From the NCBI GenBank assembly GCA_026874595.1, contig CM049318.1:42326456-42390455 (forward strand): DNA of 64,000 bases, read 5' to 3'. The stretch is from Sipunculus nudus. Lineage: Eukaryota; Annelida; Sipuncula; Golfingiida; Sipunculidae. The notes beneath the pieces were generated by a model. It saw nothing but the letters and a program-made list of their open reading frames with translations, did not search any database and had not been told where the DNA came from. Within the stretch, counting starts at the first letter, position 1, and the number at the start of each line of letters is the position of its first letter. The position numbers and the translations under genes are program-made. Of the stretch, positions 12,587 through 26,070 are shown in pieces.

Positions 12587-13269
12587 GTTATCATCAGTGC
12601 TTTGTACAAGTATTAAAAGTATTATTTGTACAATTCTGTTCATAGACTTTGGTTAGGCGTTCAACATCATTCAACCACATATCATAGTAACTAAGTTGTT
12701 ATGGCTCAGTTTATCAGAAAATGCTTGTAGGCGAGTGCTCGACGTTCTTCAGATCGAAAACAAAGTGTTACAGTTGAAAGTGCAGTTCCTCCATGCTTTA
12801 GTAGCTTAACGGCCGCCCCACACAGGTGTTTTTTTATTACCTGTATCATTTAATCTGTACACAAATTCCTTTCTTTACTAATTCAAGATGTGACATTTTA
12901 AATACGCGGATGACTCTGGCATTCACGACAGAATCTCACATTTTTATAAATCAGGCTACCGCCAAGAAATAGCAAACGCTATCACATTGTGTGATAAATA
13001 TCTTCTTTTACTTAATATGAACAAAACTAAGGAGATTTTAATTAAACCTAACAATAAACTTAAGTGCCATTATAAAGACTTTTACTGTTAAACTGTTTTA
13101 CTGTAGTTAAATGCTAAAAATATTTAAATATATTCTCTAGTCGAGACCAACGTTATGGAGGGAATTTTGTTTCGGTGAAAAGTAACATTCGCTTACTGTG
13201 ATTTCGAGAAAAAAGCGTAGTCTGTATTGTTTACTGAATAAGGTAGGCTTTGAATGTGTGTCTTGAAAA
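12587..13269. other. Unique spacer, no gene recognised
   Basis: AT-rich sequence between the 63-bp and 19-bp arrays. No ORF, RNA gene or transposon signature was seen. Confidence 0.45.
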
Positions 13270-15620
13270 GGAGAATGTCATGTTATCATTAGAATGTCGC
13301 GTAATTATAAGAATATAATGTAATTATTAGAATGGCATGTAATATACCATGAAAATTTGAGGATCTCATGAAATTGCTAGGATATCGTATAAGTATTAGG
13401 AAGACATGTAATTATCAAAATATCATGAAATTTCGTGGATGACATGCAATTATTCTGATGCCATGTAATTTTTCTGATGCCATGTAATTATCCTGATGCC
13501 ATGCCATGTAATTATCCTGATGCCATGTAATTATCCTGATGCCATGTAATTATCCTGATGCCAAGTAATTATCCTAATGCCATGTAATTTTTAGGATGCC
13601 AAGTAATTATCCTGATGCCATGTAATTATCCTGATGCCAAGTAATTATCCTAATGCCATGTAATTTTTAGGATGCCAAGTAATTATCCTGATGCCATGTA
13701 ATTATCCTGATGCCATGCCATGTAATTATCCTGATGCCATGTAATTATCCTGATGCCATGTAATTATCCTGATGCCATGTAATTTTTCGGATGCCAAGTA
13801 ATTATCCTGATGCCATGTTATTATCCTGATGCCATGTTATTATCCTGATGCCATGCCATGTAATTATTCTCGTGCCATGTGATTAATCTGATGCCATGTA
13901 ATTATCCTGATACCATGTTATTATCCTGATGCCAAGTAATTATCCTGATGCCATGTAATTTTTCGGATGTCATGTAATTATCCTGATGCCATTCCATGTA
14001 ATTATTGTCGTGCCATGTGATTAATCTGATGCCATGTAATTATCCTGATACCATGTAATTATCCTGATGCCAAGTAATTATTTTGATGCCATAGAAATTG
14101 TTCTGATGCCATGTTATTATACTGATGCTAGGCCATGTAATTATTCTTGTGCCATGTAATTAATCAGATGCCATTTAATTATCCTGATGCCAAGTAATTA
14201 TCCTGATTCCAAGTAATTATCCTGATGCCATGTAATAATCTTGATGCCAAGCAATTATAATGATGCCATGTAATTATTCTCATGCAATGTAATTATCCTG
14301 ATGCCATGTAATTATTCTCATGCCATGTAATTATTCTGATGCCATGTTATTATCCTGATGCCAAGTAATTATCCTGATGCCATGTAATTTTTCGGATGCC
14401 ATGTAATTATCCTGATGCCATTCCATGTAATTGTTCTCGTGCCATGTGATTAATCTGATGCCATGTAATTATCCTGAATCCATGTAATTATCCTGATGCC
14501 AAGTTATTATCCTGATGACATGTAATTATCCTGATGCCATTTCATGTAATTATTCTCGTGCCATGTGATTAATCTGATGCCATGTAATTATCCTGATACC
14601 ATGTAATTATCCTGATGCCAAGTAATTATCCTGATGCCATGTAATTGTTCTGATGCCATGTTATTATACTGATGCTTGGCCATGTAATTATTCTCGTGCC
14701 ATGTAATTAATCAGATGCCATGTTATTATCCTGATGCCAAGTAATTATCCTGATGCCAAGTAATTATCCTGATGCCATGTAATAATCTTGATGCCAAGCA
14801 ATTATAATGAAGCCATGTAATTATTCTCATGCAATGTAATTATCCTGATGCCATGTAATTATTCTGATGCCATGTGATTATTCCCATACCAAGTTTTTAT
14901 TCTCGTGCAATGTAATTATTCTCATGCCATGTAATTATTCTAATGCCATGTTATTATCCTGATGCCAAGTAATTATCCTGATGCCATGTAATTTTTCGGA
15001 TGCCATGTAATTATCCTGATGCCATGTAATTATCTCGATGCCAAGTAATTATCCTGAAGCCATGTAATTGTTCTGATTCCATGTAATTATCCTGATGCTA
15101 GGCCATGTAATTATTCTCGTGCCATGTTATTAATTAGATGCCATGTAATTATCCTGATGCCAAGAAATTATCCCGATGCCAAGTAATTATCCTGATGCCA
15201 TGTAATTGTTCTGATTCCATGTAATTATCCTGACGCTAGGCCATGTAATTATTCTCGTGCCATGTTAATAATTAGATGCCATGCAATTATTCTGATGCCA
15301 TGTAATTATCCTGATGCCATGTAATAATCTTGATGCCATGCAATTATAATGATGCCATGTAATTATTCTCATGCAATGTAATTATCCTGATGCCATGTAA
15401 TTATTCTGATGCCATGTGATTATTCTCATACCAAGTTATTATTCTCGTGCAATGTAATTATTCTGATGCCATGTAATTATTCTCATGCCATGTAATTATT
15501 CTGATGCCATGTAATTATTCTGAAGCCATGTAATTATTCTGATGCCATGTAATCATCATGTTGCCATGTTGTAATACTGATGATGACATGTAATCACAAG
15601 AATGTCATGTATTCTAGGGG
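13270..15620. repeat. 19-bp minisatellite, about 120 units, with ~545-bp higher-order repeat
   Basis: The consensus unit is GATGCCATGTAATTATCCT. Variants substitute AAGTAATTA, TTATTA, TCTCGTG or TAATCTG, and CCATGCCATG marks short insertions. A distinctive block starting TTGATGCC followed by AGCAATTATAATGA recurs at 14241, 14788 and 15330 (spacings 547 and 542 bp). Another block, beginning GATGCTAGGCC or GATGCTTGGCC, precedes each. Both ends grade into degenerate units (GAATGTCATG and similar), as expected of an ageing array edge. The unit is not a multiple of three and is rich in TAA, so there are no long ORFs. Confidence 0.92.
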
Positions 15621-16705
15621 ATGTGGTGTAATTACATGTATTGAGAAGGCAATGTCACCAGGAGTTATTCTAGGTGAAAGGTTTAAATCATTGAGTCGAG
15701 TAGATAAACAAGCATAAGATGGAGACTATGGAACGATTCACCTCAACATTTCACACTCCCGGGTGTAACTCATATCAGCTGTGTTTACATAAGATGATTG
15801 CACAGACAGGTGGAATTTATTCAAAATAAGCCATGCCTGACTACCTGTGATTTAATCTATAGTATGTACGACTACATGTGATACTAGTAAACAACGGTGT
15901 TTGCGAGCGGAAATCACGTTCATGTAAATAGTAATTCGGACACACGTGAAGTAGAATTATTGTGATTAGTTCAATGCAATTAACAATTCATGAAGTGTGA
16001 TTACCATAATTAGTTTAGTTGCTTGATCAAATGGGACAGTAGAATAAATTATGGCAATAATAACACCATTCATCCGTGAGAAAGTCTCATTAAAATATAT
16101 AAAACCTGGTAAGTTTAAAAACTATGTCTTTCAGAGTCGTCAAATTCTGGTCTGTAGAGTTTAATTAACTTCATTCATTCTTAAATATAAGCATATAATT
16201 AATAATGCATTAATTATTAATCAGTTATTAAATATTAATATAATTTGAACTGTTTTCTGTCGTCTTGGAAACTTTTCATTAATGTTTTTCTTATAGGGTT
16301 ATTTGAAGAATACAATTTTGCCTATCTACTTTATTACAGTACTTTATTGATGTGTTAATGCCATGCATGTGGCTTTATCTAATGGCTGACGATGAGGAAA
16401 CACCAATGATAAAAGGTGTAATATGCAATATATGAGCCCATTAAAGGTTTTCAGTGCATGAGCTGAGATTAATATAGACCTGGCAATGGTGCATTTATAA
16501 TAATCAGACGACATTATAAATGCCTATAGGTATTTCGCCATTTTTAAGCGCACTGGTTTAATGGAACCGGAAACCGTATAACTAACGAACCGGGCAAAAA
16601 GAAAGTAATAGTATAAGCTGGGTCTCCCACCAGCGTCAATTATCTGATGATCGCCCAGGTGCCAATACCGGCAACGGCGTGAAACAACGATGCTCCAACG
16701 TGCTT

Positions 16706-16709
<4 letters not shown>

Positions 16710-16781
<72 letters not shown>
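16710..16781. repeat. (CT)n(AT)n compound microsatellite
   Basis: About 41 bp of pure CT dinucleotides pass directly into about 31 bp of pure AT dinucleotides. Confidence 0.97.
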
Positions 16782-16785
<4 letters not shown>

Positions 16786-16939
16786 GGGTGTATACACAAA
16801 GATATATAACATGTACACATAGAGTTCTGGTTAATTATACCATCTTTGGAAATTTGAAATGTGAAGTAATCGTTCTGCAAAGCAAAATGCAACAAATAAA
16901 TATCATGAGGTACATTGTACGTGACTGTTTATGTCATGA

Positions 16940-17095
16940 TGGAAAGTAAACTCTGGTAGGATTTGCCATTGTACTGGTAGACTTAAATATTTTGATTTCT
17001 TGTTGTAGAGATTAAAATTCTTATTTTTACTGGTAGAATGAGAATTTTTTTCTACAAGTAGACTTGCAAATCCTACCAGTGGAGATTACAAGTTT
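16940..17095. repeat. Cluster of CTACTGGTAGA-like motifs
   Basis: Degenerate copies in both orientations (CTGGTAGG, ACTGGTAGA, CTACAAGTAGA, CTACCAGTGGA) are spaced about 25-60 bp apart. A better preserved cluster of the same motif lies at 25880-26075, so the two sites probably share an ancestral repeat or transposon. The full-length unit is not recognised. Confidence 0.5.
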
Positions 17096-18007
17096 CAGAG
17101 GGGAGGACAGTTTTGATCGATTTAAAATTAAAATAAGACTTATTTCCTGGGATTGCTGATTGTCTTGTCACTCATCATTAGGAGTAACAATAGTAAATCT
17201 GTGTTAAATTTAGCTGGGTATCCTGAATTTTCATGTAGTTACTTCAAACGAATCACTGAGTTTTAAAATGTGCGTCAAGAGTGACATGCTTGAGCTACAT
17301 TAAAGGTGTGATTAATGAGTCCTTAATCAGGTGAGTTTGGTATATCTTACTAATGAGTAAAATAACAAGTGTTTGGCTGAACTGTTTGCGGTCCATCACT
17401 TCAGGGAAATATTGTCAGTATATTTCGTAGTTTGTTGTACCTCTTTTGGACTTGAAAATTTGCCCGTCACCATCAGGCCCAAACCTGATGGAAATTAGCG
17501 GTTTATTAACTCAGATATCTTATGAAACTATATCAATTGGTTTGTTTTAATGCAGGACCAAAGAGTTTAATTCAGTGCAATGCCCATGTCGCAGGAGAAG
17601 TTAATGTTCTACAGGTAACGAAACTCCCATAAAGACACCTTGAGTTCCAAGAAGGCAGCTTCTGTATCAGACGGGAAGTGTATGATCATCCCATTGCAGC
17701 ACTTCAGCTAGACAAAGGGATGAAATGCGACGCCATTGTGTGTGTATGTTTGGTGGGGGGGGGGGGGGGTGCTCAAGTTCTGGTACATATTAATTTCAAG
17801 ATCCAAGAGACAGGGGCAAGGAAGGCTCTCTACTGTGCCAAACCAGTAGTTTAGTTGTGATTGAGGAAGGAATCTTTAACACAATCAAGAGATGCCATGA
17901 CCGAGTCGGCCATTCTGTTCGCGCACCCATTCAGACGATGCCTGGATTCGACATGGTCTTGTTCGACTCTTCTTTCGATCATTCCCAACATGCAGTGTCC
18001 GTGTGGC

Positions 18008-19850
18008 TCTCAAGAAGCCGCCGGTCCAGCGGGAAGACCAATATCTCGGATCGGATCGATATGATGAGTCTGTCAGATGGAGATTATAAATGAATTCTCC
18101 ACATTAGGGATCCTTTTGTACAATTCTTTTCTACTCCCAAGAAGACACCAGCGGGAAGACAAATATCTCTTGGATTCATGGCCAGAATACAAATGGATCG
18201 GATCGATATGACGATTCTGTCAGATGGAGATTATAAATGAATTCTCCACATTAGGGATCCTTTTGTACAATTCTTTTCTACTCCCAAGAAGACACCAGCG
18301 GGAAGGCCAATATCTCTTGGATTCATGGCCAGAATACAAATGGATCGGATCGATATGACGAGTCTGTCAGATGGAGATTATAAATGTACAAGTCTTTTCT
18401 ACTCCCAAGAAGATACCAGCGGGAAGACCAATATCTCTTGGATTCATGGCCAGAATACAAATTGATCGGATCGATATGATGAGTCTGTCAGATGGAGATT
18501 ATAAATGAATTCTCCACATTGGGGATCCTTTGTACAAGTCTTTTCTACTCCCAAGAAGACACCAGCGGGAAGGCCAATATCTCTTGAATTCATGGCCAGA
18601 ATACAAATGGATCGGATCGATATGACGAGTCTGTCAGATGGAGATTATAAATGAATTCTCCACATTAGGGATCCTTTTGTACAAGTCTTTTCTACTCCCA
18701 AGAAGACACCAGCGGGAAGGCCAATATCTCTTGAATTCATGGCCAGAATACAAATGGATCGGATCGATATGACGAGTCTGTCAGATTGAGATTAAAAATG
18801 AATTCTCCACATTAGGGATCCCTTTGTACAAGTCTTTTCTACTCCCAAGAAGACACCAGCGGGAAGGCCAATATCTCTTGAATTCATGGCCAGAATACAA
18901 ATGGATCGGATCGATATGATGAGTCTGTCAGATGGAGATTATAAATGAATTCTCCACATTAGGGATCCCTTTGTACAAGTCTTTTCTACTCCCAAGAAGA
19001 TACCAGCGGGAAGGCCAATATCTCTTGGATTCATGGCAAGAATACAAATGGATCGGATCGATATGATGAGTCTGTCAGATGGAGATTATAAATGAATTCT
19101 CCACATTAGGGATCCTTTTGTACAATTCTTTTCCACTCCCAAGAAGACACCAGCGAGAGGGCCAATATCTCTTGAATTCATGGCCAGAATACAAATGGAT
19201 CGGATCGATATGATGAGTCTGTCAGATGGAGATTATAAATGAATTCTCCACATTAGGGATCCCTTTGTACAAGTCTTTTCTACTCCCCAAAAAAAAACAC
19301 CAGCGGGAAGGCCAATATCTCTTAAATTCATGGGCAGAATACAAATGGATCGGATCGATATGACGAGTCTGTCAGATGGAGATTATAAATGAATTCTCCA
19401 CATTAGGGATCCCTTTGTACAAGTCTTTTCTACTCCCAAGAAGATACCAGCGGGAAGACCAATATCTCTTGGATTCATGGCCAGAATACAAATGGATCGG
19501 ATCGATATGATGAGTCTGTCAGATGGAGATTATAAATGAATTCTCCACATTAGGGATCCTTTTGTACAAGTCTTTTCTACTCCCAAGAAGACACCAGCGG
19601 GAAGACCAATATCTCTTGAATTCATGGCCAGAATACAAATGGATCGGATCGATATGATGAGTCTGTCAGATGGAGATTATAAATGAATTCTCCACATTAG
19701 GGATCCTTTTGTACAAGTCTTTTCTACTCCCAAGAAGACACCAGCGGGAAGACCAATATCTCTTGAATTCATGGCCAGAATACAAATGGATCGGATTGAT
19801 ATGACGAGTCTGTCAGATGGAGATTATAAATGAATTCTCCACGAGGGATC
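18008..19850. repeat. 147-bp satellite, about 12.5 units
   Basis: Starts of the motif CCCAAGAAGA at 18136, 18283, 18404, 18550 and 18697 give spacings of 147, 121, 146 and 147 bp. Each unit contains GGATCGGATCGATATGA, CTGTCAGATGGAGATTATAA and an EcoRI-type GAATTC. The 121-bp unit lacks 26 bp around GAATTCTCCACATTAGGG. Units are highly similar, differing by scattered substitutions (ACGAG/ATGAG, TTGGATTC/TTGAATTC). The last unit breaks off at 19840-19850. No reading frame stays open through a unit. Confidence 0.93.
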
Positions 19851-21053
19851 TTCCTACAAGTTAAGTTGGACTCGTGTAGACATTTGTTGACGTGCGGATC
19901 ATGCAGTTGCAGATAAATTGCCAAAAACATTTTTGGCTTGGGTCATCAACTCACTCACTGGATTGTGACCAAGTATGTGCATAGTTTATGGTCGGCCAGG
20001 GCACCCACAGTCCCAAGATGCCATTGAGGGCGCAAATGGGGACTTGGAAATGAAGTTAGGAAGTTGATGAATGAACACTTAGAACAGTGCTAGAATGATT
20101 GGCTGAAATATGTGACGGGTCATCACATCAACAAAGTTCGGTAGACCACTGATTGAGCATATCCATAATCAACTAACTAAGAAGTCATTACTAGTTGGAC
20201 ATGCTGGTGGCTGAATGAATGAAAGACAAAGAAAACAGAGAAAAAATGAACAAAGATAGTCCTAGGGCAAATCCTGAAATTTTAAGTTTTGCTGCACCCC
20301 CGTCATTATTATGTTTGATGCCATTTTCTGTTAAAGTGATTCATGGAGATCATATATCAAAACATTACCCCTCTGGAAAAGTGTCGAAAAGGCTTAAAAT
20401 CAGCAATTTTATCAACGGATCTCGGTACATAACTTTTTGAAAATATATGGGTTATTGTCAAGGGTTCACATAATGAAATTGTTATGTGGAGAAATTTTTA
20501 TTGCAAAATTCAGTCAGACCTGCCACCTATCCTAATGTTGATGTGCTAAATCCATTAATATTAATTTCTAAATTCTTTTTAAATTTGTTAACCTCCAAAT
20601 TTTAAAATTAAAAGTTTAAAATATAAAAAGCCATATAATATTTAACCCTTACTGTTATTTGGGATATAAAAGGGCAAGATTAGTCCTAATCATCATTAGA
20701 AAATTGGGACTTTTGCTGACATGATTGGGGTCAGGTCATAGAATCCAAAGACACTGAAACGGAAACACATTATAAACTTATTATCAATTTAGTTTTTATC
20801 TTCTTTTCAGTATCATTTTGAGCCTTGGATAGTAGGGTGCTACCTGATATGTATAAAAAATACTGTTAGAATCTTATCTGGTAAATCTCAACGTTGTCAG
20901 AAATTTCAAGACATTAATGATTTTTTAAATTAGTTTTGTAAGCAAAGATTGCATGACGGTTCTAGAGAACTGGTCAGAATGAATGGCGATTGATTGAGAC
21001 AGATGCAGATGAAGGAAATACTTTAATATTTCCATTTTAATGACAATCTCACT
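19851..21053. other. AT-rich spacer, no gene recognised
   Basis: Unique sequence between the 147-bp and 933-bp arrays. The one ORF (20219-20440, 73 codons) has no recognised feature. Confidence 0.45.
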
Positions 21054-24000
21054 TTGCTTGATATTTGAGAGAGAATGTCTCTCCTTAAGTCTTCAAAACA
21101 TATTTTTTTTAGAAATCCTTTTATCTTATTAATGATCTTACCTGGGACGCTTCTTGGAACTGATAACAGTTTTTAATGTAAATTTACAGAAGGAAAACCA
21201 GTTATATGACTTTTATTTTATCATCTGATTAATAATTCATCTCCCTCTTCAATTATTTTTTACCTTCTATCTTGTATAAAAAGGGTTTTCAAGTAAAACC
21301 AAGTGTCCAGTCTGTAAGTGTCTAACTCTGAAGTGGGAGGAACTTACGCTCCCATTTTTAAAAAAGGTCAGTAAACAGGCCCAATGGTAATCCGGTCACC
21401 TTGCTACCATGGCCAAGCGAATTAATTATATATATACACATATTTTTACACAAATTACTATAAAATTAAGAAAAAAATTGATAATTTAAAATTAGGAGTT
21501 AACGGTTAAAGCTAGCCGTAAAGATAAACGTTGCTCTCCGCAGGGTTTGGCAGCTTTTTTCCCACAAGCATATGGCCTGAAATTTGTCCAAAATCCTGTT
21601 CTATTCTAAATGCTTACCTAAACTTTTATTTATAAATTCAAAATTTGAGATTTTAATTTATTAACTAAGTCAAACGGAAGTAAAACATACAAATAAGATT
21701 TTTTTCAGTAGAATAATCACACTAAAGTTTTGCTGTCCTGTCTTACACAGTACAAAATAACACAAAATGTTATCGGATACATTAAACATAAACATATTTT
21801 ATAACATTTCAAGAACAATTTGGAGATTAAAATGATGTAACGGTTTAACTTTAGCCAGACATTTAACTAAAATTTCATTGAAATGGGCAAGGGCGACTCA
21901 GTATAACTACGGGAACAATTGTGTCGACGAGGGGTTTCCCGGGGCTTGAATCGGACCTGTGGGCCGATTGTCTCTGGGACCGATATTTGCTTGATATTTG
22001 AGAGAGAATGTCTCTCCTTAAGTCTTCAAAACATATTTTTTTTAGAAATCCTTTTATCTTATTAATGATCTTACCTGGGACGCTTCTTGGAACTGATAAC
22101 AGTTTTTAATGTAAATTTACAGAAGGAAAACCAGTTATATGACTTTTATTTTATCATCTGATTAATAATTCATCTCCCTCTTCAATTATTTTTTACCTTC
22201 TATCTTGTATAAAAAGGTTTTCAAGTAAAACCAAGTGTCCAGTCTGTAAGTGTCTAACTCTGAAGTGGGAGGAACTTACGCTCCCATTTTTAAAAAAGGT
22301 CAGTAAACAGGCCCAATGGTAATCCGGTCACCTTGCTACCATGGCCAAGCGAATTAATTAAATATATACACATATTTTTACACAAATTACTATAAAATTA
22401 AGAAAAAAATTGATAATTTAAAATTAGGAGTTAACGGTTAAAGCTAGCCGTAAAGATAAACGTTGCTCTCCGCAGGGTTTGGCAGCTTTTTTCCCACAAG
22501 CATATGGCCTGAAATTTGTCCAAAATCCTGTTCTATTCTAAATGCTTACCTAAACTTTTATTTATAAATTCAAAATTTGAGATTTTAATTTATTAACTAA
22601 GTCAAACGGAAGTAAAACATACAAATAAGATTTTTTTCAGTAGAATAATCACACTAAAGTTTTGCTGTCCTGTCTTACACAGTACAAAATAACACAAAAT
22701 GTTATCGGATACATTAAACATAAACATATTTTATAACATTTCAAGAACAATTTGGAGATTAAAATGATGTAACGGTTTAACTTTAGCCAGACATTTAACT
22801 AAAATTTCATTGAAATGGGCAAGGGCGACTCAGTATAACTACGGGAACAATTGTGTCGACGAGGGGTTTCCCGGGGCTTGAATCGGACCTGTGGGCCGAT
22901 TGTCTCTGGGACCGATATTTGCTTGATATTTGAGAGAGAATGTCTCTCCTTAAGTCTTCAAAACATATTTTTTTTAGAAATCCTTTTATCTTATTAATGA
23001 TCTTACCTGGGACGCTTCTTGGAACTGATAACAGTTTTTAATGTAAATTTACAGAAGGAAAACCAGTTATATGACTTTTATTTTATCATCTGATTAATAA
23101 TTCATCTCCCTCTTCAATTATTTTTTACCTTCTATCTTGTATAAAAAGGTTTTCAAGTAAAACCAAGTGTCCAGTCTGTAAGTGTCTAACTCTGAAGTGG
23201 GAGGAACTTACGCTCCCATTTTTAAAAAAGGTCAGTAAACAGGCCCAATGGTAATCCGGTCACCTTGCTACCATGGCCAAGCGAATTAATTAAATATATA
23301 CACATATTTTTACACAAATTACTATAAAATTAAGAAAAAAATTGATAATTTAAAATTAGGAGTTAACGGTTAAAGCTAGCCGTAAAGATAAACGTTGCTC
23401 TCCGCAGGGTTTGGCAGCTTTTTTCCCACAAGCATATGGCCTGAAATTTGTCCAAAATCCTGTTCTATTCTAAATGCTTACCTAAACTTTTATTTATAAA
23501 TTCAAAATTTGAGATTTTAATTTATTAACTAAGTCAAACGGAAGTAAAACATACAAATAAGATTTTTTTCAGTAGAATAATCACACTAAAGTTTTGCTGT
23601 CCTGTCTTACACAGTACAAAATTAACACAAAATGTTATCGGATACATTAAACATAAACATATTTTATAACATTTCAAGAACAATTTGGAGATTAAAATGA
23701 TGTAACGGTTTAACTTTAGCCAGACATTTAACTAAAATTTCATTGAAATGGGCAAGGGCGACTCAGTATAACTACGGGAACAATTGTGTCGACGAGGGGT
23801 TTCCCGGGGCTTGAATCGGACCTGTGGGCCGATTGTCTCTGGGACCGATATTTGCTTGATATTTGAGAGAGAATGTCTCTCCTTAAGTCTTCAAAACATA
23901 TTTTTTTTAGAAATCCTTTTATCTTATTAATGATCTTACCTGGGACGCTTCTTGGAACTGATAACAGTTTTTAATGTAAATTTACAGAAGGAAAACCAGT

Positions 24001-25713
24001 TATATGACTTTTATTTTATCATCTGATTAATAATTCATCTCCCTCTTCAATTATTTTTTACCTTCTATCTTGTATAAAAAGGTTTTCAAGTAAAACCAAG
24101 TGTCCAGTCTGTAAGTGTCTAACTCTGAAGTGGGAGGAACTTACGCTCCCATTTTTAAAAAAGGTCAGTAAACAGGCCCAATGGTAATCCGGTCACCTTG
24201 CTACCATGGCCAAGCGAATTAATTAAATATATACACATATTTTTACACAAATTACTATAAAATTAAGAAAAAAATTGATAATTTAAAATTAGGAGTTAAC
24301 GGTTTAAGCTAACCGTAAAGATAAACGTTGCTCTCCGCAGGGTTTGGCAGCTTTTTTCCCCACAAGCATATGGCCTGAAATTTGTCCAAAATCCTGTTCT
24401 ATTCTAAATGCTTACCTAAACTTTTATTTATAAATTCAAAATTTGAGATTTTAATTTATTAACTAAGTCAAACGGAAGTAAAACATACAAATAAGATTTT
24501 TTTCAGTAGAATAATCACACTAAATTTTGCTGTCCTGTCTTACACAGTACAAAATTAACACAAAATGTTATCGGATACATTAAACATAAACATATTTTAT
24601 AACATTTCAAGAACAATTTGGAAGTTAAAATGATGTAACGGTTTAACTTTAGCCAGACATTTAACTAAAATTTCATTGAAATGGGCAAGGGCGACTCAGT
24701 ATAACTACGGGAACAATTGTGTCGACGAGGGGTTTCCCGGGGCTTGAATCGGACCTGTGGGCCGATTGTCTCTGGGACCGATATTTGCTTGATATTTGAG
24801 AGAGAATGTCTCTCCTTAAGTCTTCAAAACATATTTTTTTTAGAAATCCTTTTATCTTATTAATGATCTTACCTGGGACGCTTCTTGGAACTGATAACAG
24901 TTTTTAATGTAAATTTACAGAAGGAAAACCAGTTATATGACTTTTATTTTATCATCTGATTAATAATTCATCTCCCTCTTCAATTATTTTTTACCTTCTA
25001 TCTTGTATAAAAAGGTTTTCAAGTAAAACCAAGTGTCCAGTCTGTAAGTGTCTAACTCTGAAGTGGGAGGAACTTACGCTCCCATTTTTAAAAAAGGTCA
25101 GTAAACAGGCCCAATTGTAATCCGGTCACCTTGCTACCATGGCCAAGCGAATTAATTATATATATACACATATTTTTACACAAATTACTATAAAATTAAG
25201 AAAAAAATTGATAATTTAAAATTAGGAGTTAACGGTTTAAGCTGACCGTAAAGATAAACGTTGCTCTCCGCAGGGTTTGGCAGCTTTTTTCCCACAAGCA
25301 TATGGCCTGAAATTTGTCCAAAATCCTGTTCTATTCTAAATGCTTACCTAAACTTTTATTTATAAATTCAAAATTTGAGATTTTAATTTATTAACTAAGT
25401 CAAACGGAAGTAAAACATACAAATAAGATTTTTTTCAGTAGAATAATCACACTAAAGTTTTGCTGTCCTGTCTTACACAGTACAAAATTAACACAAAATG
25501 TTATCGGATACATTAAACATAAACATATTTTATAACATTTCAAGAACAATTTGGAAGTTAAAATGATGTAACGGTTTAACTTTAGCCAGACATTTAACTA
25601 AAATTTCATTGAAATGGGCAAGGGCGACTCAGTATAACTACGGGAACAATTGTGTCGACGAGGGGTTTCCCGGGGCTTGAATCGGACCTGTGGGCCGATT
25701 GTCTCTGGGACCG
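21054..25713. repeat. Five tandem ~933-bp units, near-identical
   Basis: TTGCTTGATATTTGAGAG begins copies at 21054, 21987, 22919, 23852 and 24785 (spacings 933, 932, 933, 933). The fifth copy ends near 25713. Differences are few and ordered. Copies 1 and 5 share TTATATATATACAC where copies 2-4 have TTAAATATATACAC. Copies 3-5 share an extra T in ACAAAATTAACAC. Copies 4 and 5 share TTGGAAGTTAAAATG instead of TTGGAGATTAAAATG. Every unit ends with GGGCCGATTGTCTCTGGGAC, a piece of the GC-rich 16-bp repeat lying to the right of the array. There is no ORF or recognised gene in the unit. Confidence 0.97.
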
Positions 25714-25860
25714 ACCGACGGCCTTGGGGCCGAGTGTCGCTACCTCATCATGCTCAGGGGCCGACTGTCTCTGGGGCCGAGTGTCTCTTGGGCCGAGTGT
25801 CTCTGGGGCCGAGAGTCGCTTGGGCCGAGTGTCTCCGGCCGAGCGTCTCTGGGGCCTAGA
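25714..25860. repeat. GC-rich ~16-bp tandem repeat (GGGCCGAGTGTCTCTT)
   Basis: Imperfect GGGCCGAGTGTCTCTG units of 16-17 bp stand out as GC-rich against the AT-rich surroundings. The same motif forms the right end of each 933-bp unit. Overlapping ORFs on both strands here (69-100 codons) reflect the lack of AT-rich stops, not genes. Confidence 0.85.
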
Positions 25861-25879
25861 GTTCCTGTTACCATTTGGA

Positions 25880-26070
25880 TTTCTACTGGTAGAAAGAAAA
25901 CTTCTCATATCTACTGGTAGATATGCAATTTAACCTCTACTGCATTCTACAGGTAGAAATGAAAATTTCCACCTTTACTGGTAGAATTAATAAAATTTCT
26001 ACAGGGAGAAATGGACATTCTCATCTCTTCTGGTAGAATTTGAAAGTCTTCCAGATTGTAATCTCTACCA

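Larger units (their letters stand above)
15621..18007. other. AT-rich spacer with simple repeats
   Basis: No gene was recognised. The spacer holds a (CT)n(AT)n microsatellite (16710-16781), a cluster of CTACTGGTAGA-type motifs (about 16950-17090) and a run of 15 G at 17755-17769. A 78-codon ORF at 17857-18093 runs into the first unit of the 147-bp satellite and an overlapping 67-codon frame covers the same bases. Neither shows a domain, though the 17857-18007 part is less AT-rich than its surroundings. Confidence 0.5.

Noticed and set aside
17857-18093. 78-codon ORF as a gene
   Set aside because: It ends within the first 147-bp satellite unit, has an overlapping frame of similar length and no domain; kept only as a remark.
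25606-25933. Four overlapping ORFs on both strands
   Set aside because: They fall in the GC-rich 16-bp repeat, where stops are rare in every frame.
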